A model generated the notes under the pieces. It did no database searches and was not told where the DNA came from. It was given only the letters and a program-made list of their open reading frames with translations. The position numbers and the translations under genes are program-made. Below, piece after piece: positions 11,201 to 20,615 of a stretch of 64,000 nucleotides of DNA (its first letter is position 1; each line of letters starts with the position of its first letter). Source of the DNA: Oscheius dolichura (lineage: Eukaryota; Nematoda; Chromadorea; Rhabditida; Rhabditidae); the NCBI GenBank assembly GCA_932521035.1, contig OW051495.1:9734001-9798000 (forward strand), in the 5' to 3' direction.

Positions 11201-12022
11201 CGTGTGAACACTTTGTGAACAATTTCGGGGCGCGCTTACTGTCAATTGCATGCAAATATGGTTTTTATGCATTTTCATAATTTTTAAATGAGGTATTCAT
11301 TTTTGCTGACCCCAAATTACTATAAACAGTTGATAAAATGCAAAAATATTGTTGAATACAAAAGAAACAAGCAATTCCAATAGAAAACCGTTGAAATTCA
11401 CAAAAATCGTTTTTCGCCGAGTCCCTTAAAATTTGTAGAGCTGCATTTGAATTTTAATAGTCAGATCCAGTCGTCTACATCACATCTATTTCTACTGCTT
11501 CTACAGCAGGGCACATTATCTTTGAGGGAGACCTCTCTCAGCCGTTTGCTCTAAATGAATAGAAACGAAAGCGGACTGAAGTTATTATCAAGACGACTAC
11601 GAACATTTACTGTTTTTGTCCCATAAAAACCGGAAAATGAGTGATATTCCTTCTTGGGTCATCAAGAAAATCGCCTTTCTTCTTGAAAAAACTTCTCCTG
11701 CTTCGTCTTTTCTCTTGCTCCTGCAAGTACTTCTAAGAAAAGAACATTCCCCATAAAATATTACAAAAATCAAATTGTTCTCTACCTCTTTTGATACCAA
11801 ATAATTCGCGTTTGTTAGACAAAAACAGATGAAAATAATTGAACATTGTAACAGCGTATCCCTATTGCATAATCAGCAATCTCATCGGGATAATAAAATA
11901 ACAGTTGTTTTCAAAATATATTTATTTTTTATTTAATTGAAATTCCAAGTGAAATAAATTATCCCGTTGGAATTGCTCTTTTTTCCGTGAATATAAGATA
12001 GAAAATTGACTTCCGAAAGACT
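11201..12022. other. Spacer without recognised genes
   Basis: AT-rich, short open frames only. It separates the DUF4781-like cluster from the receptor whose 3' end is at 12023. Confidence 0.4.
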
Positions 12023-13956
12023 TTAAAGCAGCCGATTTGAAGGTAATCGCTGATGAGGGGACCCAATAACGGCTGGCGCTTGAAGAATACTATTTGTAGG
12101 TTTTCTATAGATTAAATTCATCACAAATATTCGATAAGGCCGTATCAAAATAAGAGTTGGAATGGTAGAAGCTATAGAATATGCGGCTAATACATAATAC
12201 AAAATGGTATTGACCACTGAAACATCAAAGAAACCAGTAGAAAAATAATCACGGATCATCGGGATGCACACGATGAAGACAATGATTCCGGTCACGATGG
12301 GAAGGCCTATCTAAATATTGCCGAGTCGCTTATTTCCCCGCTTTTTTTTCTCTTGTACCTGTGATAATAAGGTGAACATAAGCCGCCGTTGGAGATCGTG
12401 CCTGGACGCCATAATGCTTGAAGTACTCATCAGGTACATAGATCGGGCGTGGGTTGCTATATTGATAAATATTGTCAGCAGAGCGCCGGCACCGCAGACA
12501 AAAATGAATAAACCGCCTAGAAACAGATTTTTTTCTGAATTTTTTAACAAGAGCAGGGGGACAGGGATGGGCGGATGATCCGATCCGGATTCGAAAAACA
12601 GATTAATCCTGGGCCTTTTTTGTCTAATTGATCCGGAATCCGACAATTTTTGACCTCAAGAGTTTTTAACAATTCCTGTATCAAGATTCTGAACGATTCT
12701 TTTCATCAGCAGGATCTTAGAAGCTAGAAAAAAGAATAAAAAATTGCTTTGGATTTAAGCAGGTGGCCATATTAAAGGGACTGTCAGGTATCTTTTTTTC
12801 CGGTAGCGGGTCCCGCAGCGACTGAACTAACTAGCGTCCTCCGCCTTTGGCGCGCATATTCCGTAAAAATATTACGAATTCGTGAAATTTTGATGGCGCG
12901 CCTACCGTAACCAAACAAGGTCCCTGACAGTCCCTTTAAAAGCGGCTTTTTCTGTTATTTGTTGTTTATTATTATTGTTCTTGGTTACAAATAATTTTTT
13001 TTTCGTTATTAGTGAGTAAAATTATCCACAAATCCGATTCAATTTTGATCCGGTTGATCAGAAATTCCATTCGATCGGATCCGGTTTCCTTTTGAAGCTA
13101 ATGATCCGGATCCGGGCAGAATTTCCCTGGTGGGTCTGCATAATTTTGGCTGGGATTTTCTTGAAGAATCCTGCAATTCTTACCTGCAGGAACAATTATA
13201 CCGGAAGACAAGTTAAAGACAAGATAGGGACGTCGATCAAGCATTAAATCATAGAGAACTTCAGACAAATTTTGCTCTTTTGCCAGAGCTGATAATTTCT
13301 GAAGTGACTCAGTTGCGGGGGAGGTGGGAGGCCTGTTTCACCTGCTTATCCAAAAAGAATAACGAATAAGTGACGGAAACAAATATAGCTGACGCGAATA
13401 TTGGGAAAATAAGAAGAACATTAAATCTGCAAGTTTAGGAAGTTTTTTGAATTTAGAGTTCAGCTTACAGCGGCCTGAATCTATCAACTTTGATATCGAA
13501 AACAGTTAGCAGGCGAATAAGACTGCACAAAAAGATAGACATCAATGGCACGGAGAACATACTGCAGCCGGCAATTGCCTGGAAAAAGGTTTTTCTAGAA
13601 GATTTACTTCCATCGATTATTGAAGAAAATAAAAATTAAAACCTACTGAAATTATTCCTCCCAAATAGCCTAAATATTTTAAAAGGCCATTTATCGTCAC
13701 ACCGGGGAGGCCTCGAACCCCTTCGGGTATTATCACAATTAAATAGCAGATAACTATGCAAACCTCTCCAAACTGTAGCACAAAAAAAAAGACTTTTCAT
13801 TCTTCTTAAAGTTTTTACCGTTATTACGAAGAGATAGACTTGGATATTTTTCATAGATTTCGGTGTTTGAGTGACAATGACGTAGAGAAGAAGACATTCA
13901 AGTGAAAAGCCGATTAGAAGGAGAAATTCGTGAAGAATATCCGAAATGTTGAACAT
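12023..13956 (-). CDS. Srh/Sri-type serpentine chemoreceptor
   Basis: Complete seven-helix receptor, 336 aa. Exons (- strand order) 13956-13828, 13772-13647, 13578-13469, 13426-13342, 13298-13184, 12516-12359, 12310-12023; all phases match. Family marks: an N-terminal helix followed by TPKSMKNIQVYLF, helix 2 ending IIPEGVRGLPGV, helix 3 with SLIRLLTVFDIKVDRFRP, a long extracellular loop containing RRPYLVFNLSSGIIVPAG, the helix 5-6 junction with RHDLQRRLMFTLLSQ, and the helix 7 ending STIPTLILIRPYRIF. This pattern is typical of the Str/Srh/Srj/Sri superfamily; I favour srh/sri over str. The 667-nt intron between 13184 and 12516 carries a TTAA-type MITE. The ligand is unknown. Confidence 0.82.
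12776..12935. mobile_element. TTAA-type MITE (copy 2)
   Basis: 160 bp with inverted ends AGGGACTGTCAGG and CCTGACAGTCCCT, flanked by TTAA at 12772-12775 and 12936-12939. Same ends as the elements at 9539 and 26691. It sits in an intron of the srh/sri-type receptor. Confidence 0.8.
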
Positions 13957-14189
13957 AGTAAAGGAGGAAGTATAGAACGGAGTTGATTATGAATGAATAA
14001 AAAATATCAACTATTTTTATAAACCGCTTAGCGGGCCCAGCCAGCCGACAGCTTGCCGTTAACTTTTTAATTTTTCAGTGAGTTTTGCTTGCCCGTTACT
14101 TCTTTCTGAAATCTTTTTTTCTCTTTTCAATTTTCCAACTTTTTGTAATTCCTAGCTCATTGGCCTGTAGAATCGAGTCCCAAAATTTC

Positions 14190-14336
14190 GATGGTCGGTT
14201 TCCATCGGCCGGCTTTCGCGTTGCAGGACCTTTTGGCTGTTTAGTAAACAAATTTTTGCGGGAAATTCGGGCAATTTGTTCACGAAAGCGTTAAAAGATC
14301 CCGCAACCCGAGAATTGACCGTTGGAAATAGACTAG
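14190..14336. mobile_element. Short TIR element, TAGTCYGTTTC family (copy 2)
   Basis: Inverted ends (GGTCGGTTTCCATCGGCCGG at the left, a degenerate complement at the right) and an interior nearly identical to the element at 8355-8508. Located in the spacer between the receptor at 12-14 kb and the UGT. Its ends have drifted more than copy 1, so it is probably the older insertion. Confidence 0.65.
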
Positions 14337-14572
14337 AATAAGATTCTGGACACATTTTAAGGATTTTTCTGGAGAAATAGCAGGATCCCTCGATCACATT
14401 AGGAAAAATGGGGAACGGCTGGATCAGAATATCTTTTTTGACGTAGTCTACCGCTTTCATAATATTAAGCACAAATCATAATGTGGTTTAAACTGTGCAG
14501 TCCCATCATTTCCTGGTTTTTGTGTCCAAGAGAGATAACGGAAAGATAATATGATGGCAGATAAAGCGTTCG

Positions 14573-17148
14573 ATGCTCTCCAAGGTGCTTCTCCTATTAT
14601 GTATTATTTATTTTGTACATTCTGCCAAAATTGGTATTTTTACGGCAGCTCTTAGTAACAGTCAGGTGAGAGACATTTCCTCGTGGTGCTGGGTTTCCCC
14701 GACTTTTCCTTGCTTTTTTCAACTGCTTTTCTCATTTCTTGGCTGTGGGACCTTCAATAAAGCGCAGCCGACCTTGTGAAGCCAGAAAAGCCATTTAAAA
14801 TGTTAAAAACTGATGAAAAGTAACGTTTTTGTTCGACTAAAATAAACCAGAGCCAAATTCTTTGCCAGGCTAAAAGAAAAAAAATAAATTTAGATAATGT
14901 TCAATATTCGAATAGCCGAATCATTGGCGGCAGATGGCCATGATGTTGTAATTATCCGACCAGAATACAATCCCCAATCGACTGAAATGAAATTAAAGAA
15001 TCCGAAAATTCGAGAAATACACACAAAAGCAGTTCCGCCGGAAACGTTTAAAGAATACGCCGAGATTTCAAGGCGAAGCATTTTCGAAGGACTCACCTTC
15101 TTTGAATATATTTCCTTTGCAAATATTTTAGTTAATGTGACTCTGGAAGCTTGCAAAGGTAGCATTTTATTAGTTTTTTTTAGAAGCAGAGACTATATTT
15201 AGGGATGCTGGCAAATGATAATTTCCTAGAGAGCATAAGAAAGGAAAACATCGACTTGGCATTTCATCATCACATCGACTTCTGCCAGCACGGGTTCACA
15301 GTTTAAATATTATACAAGAAAAGCTCTATTAGAATCTCTGAGGGTTTATAGTTCAATCTGCCGGGGTTCGCAATGAAATAGGATCGTTTTTAGAGAAAAA
15401 ATGAATAATGAAATGAAATAGAATCTGTGACTAAAAAATAGAACTGTTACGGATTAGAACTGGAACGAAATAAAACTACAGTCGGAGAGGATTACAGTAA
15501 TCCGCCTCCGTTCGGGGTTATTTTGAGATTCGCTAAGAAATTCTCAAATTTGGACTGATTTTCAAGAAAAATTCGGGTTACTGTAACCCTTGAGTTATTT
15601 TGAATTTTGTTAAAGGGAGTCATTTTTACCCAACGAAATTATTGAAAAATACGCGATTTTTGAGGCTCCTGAAAGAAAAGGGAAGTAATAGAGCTTTTTC
15701 GGTCTATTTAAAAACAGATTTAAATTTCAGGATAGCTCACCATTTAGGAATAAAAAAATGGGTCTACACCCAGCCAGGTCCAGCACATTTGTTGATTCTT
15801 CAAGATCTTGGAATTCCTTATTTTGATTCTTACATGCCGAGTATAAATTGGAAAATTGAGAAAATATTAGAAATATTCAGATATTGGTCAAAATAGTACA
15901 ATAGATATGAATTTTATGGAACGGGTCAAGACAATTACGGGAAATTTGCTATTTGCTCTTATTTCTCCTTATAGATTTGTAAGTTTAATTAACTTTTGAT
16001 TTAAAGATCAGTAGATTAATAGCAAAATATTAATTTTTCAGGATCGACAAATGACTCAAGTGCTTCGCGATAAATTTGGCCCTGATTTTATTCACATTTC
16101 TGAATTGCGAAAAACGGTAAATTCCACTTATTTTCCGCTTGAACTATAAGAGATTTAGGCGGCATTGGGTTTTGTTAACAACGATCCCTTTTTGGAATAT
16201 CCTTATCCCCACACGCAGAAACTTCAATTTATTGGAGGAATTGGAACAAAGGCAATAAAACCACTGACAGAGGTTTTGAGAAACTCTTTTTTCTAAATTA
16301 TTTTCTCCAGCCTTTTCTTTCCTTCGCCGAGAAAGCGAAGAAGATTGTTCTGGTGAGTTTTGGCTCAGTCGCCGTCTCATCTGAAATGCCGCAAAGTTGG
16401 AAGGATTCTTTTGTTGAACTTTTCAGGTTCCTCCCCGGTTTTTTCCTTTCTATCGAAAGTTTCAGAAAGAATCCCGATATTTCGTTTATCTGGAAATTTG
16501 AAGAAGAACTTCAATTATCGGAAAATGTCCTGAAAACTGAATGGATTCCCCAGAATGATCTCTTGGCTCTCAACAAAACGGCCGCCTTCATAACCCACGG
16601 CGGGTACAACAGTCTTGGCGAGGCCGTCCAATCGGGTACTCCTTGTGTCTTTGTGCCGCTTTTTGCTGACCAATTCCGAAACTCGATGCTGGCACAATAC
16701 AGGCAAGTTCCCTTTGGAAATCCTCAAAATACAAGAGAATTTTCCAGGGGAATAGGTATCCAACAGCCAAAATTTGAATTAACATTCGAAAGTCTCAACG
16801 CAAAACTTCACGAAATATTAAATAATCCAAGGTGGCCATTTTACCCATTTACTCAGACGAAAATAATTCAGATATTTGGAAAAAGTCCAAATGTATCAGT
16901 CGCTCCACAAGGGCCAACTGAACTCGCCAGATCAGGTGCTTCGCCACTGGACACGACTTCTCCTCAACCACCCGGAGCTCGACCTCTCCCTCCCCCGGCT
17001 GTCCTCCTTCCAACTTTATAATTGGGATGTCTATTGTCTCTATTTGATCACCGTCGTAGGAGCTTTCCTGCTGTTGCGGACACTTTTCCGCTGGTATTGC
17101 TGGTCCTGTTGTGAGATGGCATACAAAGAAAAGGAAAAGATACAATAA
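14573..17148 (+). CDS. UDP-glycosyltransferase (nematode UGT family)
   Basis: A full-length membrane UGT of 519 aa, expected to move a sugar from a UDP-sugar to lipophilic small molecules in the ER lumen (detoxification). Exons 14573-14665, 14894-15158, 15203-15293, 15731-15840, 15881-15978, 16042-16116, 16159-16272, 16311-16426, 16466-16702, 16748-16831, 16872-17148; all in phase. N-terminal signal peptide, then FNIRIAESLAADGHDV. The C-terminal half has SFGSVAVSSEMP, FIWKFE, the UGT signature HGGYNSLGEAVQSGTP and PLFADQFRN. It ends with a transmembrane helix and a short basic cytoplasmic tail (KEKEK). Two oddities: the intron at 16703-16747 uses a GC donor, and the residue where UGTs carry the catalytic His of the SH motif is Gln (SNSQ). 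Confidence 0.88.
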
Positions 17149-17697
17149 ATTATGTTTTTTTCTTCTGTTAGCCAGAGAGTCAACAAAAATGGCAACGCAA
17201 GTTGGTTGCAAAAGAAAATCCATTACGGGTGGCGGTCTGGACCCGAAATCACGGTCGTTTTCCACGGGGATAAATCTTTTTTTGAATTTGAGGAAGAATT
17301 TCAATGGCTCTTTTCCCCTATAAATAAATTTATGGGCCCTTATCTCTTTATCTAGGCGATTAATCAGGTAAAAAAAAACATGAAAATTACCAAAGCTCCA
17401 TTCCATCTGCTGATATAGAGCCGGCTCGCCGTCTTTGGTTAGTTTGCTAATTTTCTAGCTACTTTTGGCAGCAGCTAGGGTCCATATTCATAGTCCACAG
17501 AAAGATTCTTTTTGCGAATTATACTTTGTAATTTGTTTGTAGTGGTTTCGGCTAATTTTTGAGAGCAAATAACAGCATTTTATTATCTGTTGACGCGACG
17601 ACGACATACGACACGACACGACAGCTCCAAATTTTGCCTATCGTGTCGTGTCGTCTGTCGGCCACGACACGACTCACAACCCTAATCAACTCAGCTC
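17149..17697. other. Spacer with a CGACA-rich palindrome
   Basis: 3' flank of the UGT and 5' flank of the next candidate gene. At about 17595-17680, runs of ACACGACACGAC on one side face GTGTCGTGTCGT on the other, forming an imperfect hairpin. No gene supported. Confidence 0.5.
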
Positions 17698-18070
17698 ATG
17701 TATCTTGCCGTTCTTATTATATTCCTTGTGGAATTTTCTCTAGCTGCTCCAGTCCCGGAAATGCAACTGATTATTTTAATCTAGTCCCGAAAAATGAAAC
17801 ATATGACGTTAATCCATCCTCGAAAAATGAAACGGATGCCGTTAAGAAGAGCATTAAGCATGTAAGTTTATTTAGTTAGCAGTTATTATTTTCTAATTCT
17901 ATTTCCTAACATAGACTACATAGAAGATAGAAGATATTTCCTAACATAAAATAGAATTTCCTAACATTTCAGCTGCTGGCCGTGTTGACCGACAACTCAA
18001 CGGCACTGACACCCGTACATAAAGCAGGTCGAATTCCTCCTCATGGTCCAAAATTTTTCAGAAAGCTATA
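17698..18070 (+). CDS. Candidate small secreted protein (frame unresolved)
   Basis: An ATG at 17698 opens a clear signal peptide (MYLAVLIIFLVEFSLA). About 50 nt on, the coding-like frame becomes a different one, with repeated K-N-E-T units (VPKNETYDV, SSKNETDAV). It runs to a good donor at 17868 and continues after the acceptor at 17971 as a tail containing LTDNSTALTPVHKAGRIPP, ending at about 18070. The junction between the signal peptide frame and the repeat frame needs a 1-nt change or an intron shorter than 30 nt. It may therefore be a real short secreted protein with a misread base, or a recently broken one. Family not recognised. Confidence 0.35.
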
Positions 18071-18099
18071 AGCAAATATCGATATAAGCAAATATTGAT

Positions 18100-18450
18100 A
18101 TGCGACCGAATAGAGGAGGAATGATTAGCCATTTTCCCGCAAAAAGTGTCATTGGATTAAATAGTGTTGCTGAAACATCTCATCCACACAATACTCGAAC
18201 ACAAAATGGACATTTTGCAAAAGATTTTCTGAAACAAGATCGTCGGCGTTCTCTCTCCATTGCTAATTTGGCTGGACAAAGACACGATGAAAACCTGCAC
18301 GGATGGAATAACTTTACTGAATCGCGTCCTTCACACTTTACTCGAAAGCAAAATGGGCAACAATTTATTTATCAAGATCGTCGCCGTACTATGTCCAACG
18401 TCAATTTAGCTGCTTTAAGGCTGTCACCGAATGAACAACGGTACCGATAA
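18100..18450 (+). CDS. Hypothetical 116-aa protein with two repeated modules
   Basis: A single open frame from the ATG at 18100. Two copies of a module of about 45 residues can be aligned: each has an NTRTQNG/FTRKQNG part and then QDRRR followed by (S/T)(L/M)S..NLA. The protein is basic and hydrophilic, with no signal peptide or membrane segment. An upstream stop in frame limits the start. I do not recognise the family. The internal repeat argues for a real coding sequence, but no splice partners were found. Confidence 0.4.
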   Translation: MRPNRGGMISHFPAKSVIGLNSVAETSHPHNTRTQNGHFAKDFLKQDRRRSLSIANLAGQRHDENLHGWNNFTESRPSHFTRKQNGQQFIYQDRRRTMSNVNLAALRLSPNEQRYR

Positions 18451-18830
18451 ACTGCTGATTGCTACCACTTAAGTGCTTAACTAATATTTGTCTCTGTAAT
18501 TTACAATTTTTGTTAGATTGTTATTCCTTGTTAGGGTTGTTTGTATATATGATCTCATTATAGATCGACAATTATTAACTTTGCATGCCTGAAACAGATT
18601 GTTTTAGAATTGTACTAATCGGTTTTACGCATTATTTTTACTTGCTCTTTTTAGGGTAATTTATTTCGCACGTGCTTGCATGTAGTCTTTCAGTAAAGAT
18701 TAAACTTTATTTTAGTTTTAATGCTGGCATTTCAAAGAGGAAAAGGATGGGAGATTTTTATTTTCTGACAAAAGCTGGAGTTCTCTTTTCAAGAAGTTTT
18801 TGTTTATCTCTTCTTGGTTGAAATTCTTTA
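18451..18830. other. Spacer, no gene seen
   Basis: AT-rich, with a GT-poor 3'-flank-like character. No repeats or coding signal recognised. Confidence 0.4.
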
Positions 18831-19160
18831 ATAGAGATCACGATAAAAAAGACGCCCTGTGTGGCACATCCTCCATGTAGAAGAAATTTTGGCTATTGCT
18901 TGCTGCCGTCTATCTTTCCAGTCTCGAATTAGCGGTCTCATTAGCAGTGGAGAATACTTCGGAAAGGTGGAGATGATCGGATCGCTGACGTAATTCATTG
19001 TTCCCCTGCGGCTATCATTTTCGACAAGGATATCTCTCCCCACAGGCGGCGGTGAATGCCTTTTTTTCTTCCTACATGTACTGGTTTGATCTTTGTCTTT
19101 ATTTCGTCTTCTTCTGCTTGTATACCCACGGTAACTCGTAAGTAAAAGCCCTAAAACGTA
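18831..19160 (-). other. Antisense open frame with Arg/Lys-rich start
   Basis: An open frame on the - strand runs from an acceptor-like site near 19156 to a stop near 18832. It has a very basic part (SRRRRNKDKD, CRKKKRHSPPP) and then a more ordinary part (MNYVSDPIISTFPKY ... FYRDLY). Its 5' portion is antisense to the signal-peptide exon of the C-type lectin, so the basic part may be a shadow. The part below 19040 may be a terminal exon of an unrecognised gene. Confidence 0.25.
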
Positions 19161-20008
19161 GCGGAATTTTCGTTTTTAGCAGAAGATATGTACGAAGATG
19201 AGATGACCACAACCTCTACAATGACGACGACTTCAACGTCGACGACTACAACAACTACCAGTCCATGTAGCCCTGCTACTTGCAGTTAGTTTTTTAATGA
19301 GAACGTCGTGTATGTTCTCCCGTTATGAAACTTCTATAGAAACGTTTCAAACTAACAAAAAAGAGAATAAAATAAGCTATAGACGGGTTCTCTCCTGAAG
19401 CTGTTCACATTTCACAGAAAAAATTCCGTTTTTTCAGTGTGCCAGGATCCAGCTGACCTTCTTTTTGGAAATTCTTGCTACAGATTCGACCAAACAGCCC
19501 TCTACAGCTTTCCGGATTCCAAAACTCGATGTGGAATGCTACCCGGTGGAACGCTGTGCATAATTACAAGCCCGGCAGAAAATGAATTCCTCGCTGGTGC
19601 GCCGTTAAAAAATTCGACAACTTTCTTACGGTAATCTATAATTTTTAGATTATTGGACGATGGATTACGGCGCTGGCACTACATTTCACATTGCAGGAGA
19701 ACGAGCATCAGATTCTGATCCGTACATATGGCCTGATGGAGTGCCCGTGAGTCTTTTTTATTTTCCCTTGTAGTCATAAAAAAAAGATCCCCAGTTTTTT
19801 TCCAGTTCTCGTCTACCTGGACGAATTGGGCAGCCGGTGAGCCTACAACTGGTGCCAATGAATTTTGTACTCAGGTAAAAACTAATAGAATTTGTTTTTA
19901 TTCTCTTGGATTTTACAGGTTATGGTACCCAGTGGAGAATGGATATCTTATCCCTGCTCTTCCACATCTTATCCCTGCTGCGAGTATCCGGCAACAATTT
20001 CCGGATAA
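19076..20008 (+). CDS. C-type lectin-like secreted protein
   Basis: A secreted single-domain C-type lectin-like protein of 191 aa. Such proteins in nematodes are gut or surface molecules often linked to pathogen responses; carbohydrate binding here is unproven. Exons 19076-19130, 19180-19284, 19438-19596, 19649-19746, 19806-19874, 19919-20008, all in phase. Signal peptide MYWFDLCLYFVFFCLYTHA, then a Thr-rich linker (TTTSTMTTTSTSTTTT), then the domain from CQDPADLLFGNSCYRF. Conserved Cys residues, the TNWAAGEP segment (WxxGEP-like) and the closing NEFCTQVMVPSGEW ... CCEYP are visible. The canonical calcium-binding EPN triplet reads EPT here and no clear WND is seen, so sugar binding may be lost. 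Confidence 0.82.
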
Positions 20009-20615
20009 GAAACTTTCTAGAAATCGCGTTTTCCTTGATAGGTGACAGAAAACGTTTCTCTTCTCCCTTTTTGCCTGCTTTTTATCCAAGAATCACGTGA
20101 AAAACGGGGTAAATTGATATTATTATATGGAGAGTGTAGTCTAGTAGTGCTCAATTACTATTCAATTACTGTTGCATTATCTGATTGACATGAAAATGTA
20201 GTCAGAATACGCAGTTTGATACTTACGAAAGGATAATGTAATAAACCGGTGACTAATTTCTAGCAAGTTTTCTCTACAGTAGGTGGAAAACGCGAAGGAG
20301 AGCAGAAAATATGTGATTCAGGAAATAAATACTTTACAGAGCTTTTCAACAAATTTCTTACTATAAAAATGCTCTGTTTTAATAGTTTTTTCAACCGAAT
20401 TTGTGCCATTTTTCAGATGAACCAGCTCAACTTGCTTCCCGCTTCAACTGTCCCGAGTGACTAAAAAGACTAGCTCCCGATAATTTTATTTCAGTGTAAA
20501 ACTAACGCTGATCTGTTCAACCCACACATCAAGCAGCCGTTTCTCTCCTTCATTTCTTACGGCTTCCCACCGGCTGCAGGCTCCAGTTTGACCTAAATTG
20601 GACAAGATTCCAGAG
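20009..20615. other. Spacer between lectin and receptor
   Basis: No gene seen. Presumably contains the 5' region of the receptor starting at 20616. Confidence 0.4.

Noticed and set aside
16849-17406. 185-codon open frame on the - strand
   Set aside because: Shadow of the UGT terminal exon on the + strand.
19597-19648. 18-nt intron or frameshift in the C-type lectin
   Set aside because: A 52-nt intron from an upstream GTGCGC donor gives an open, domain-consistent reading.
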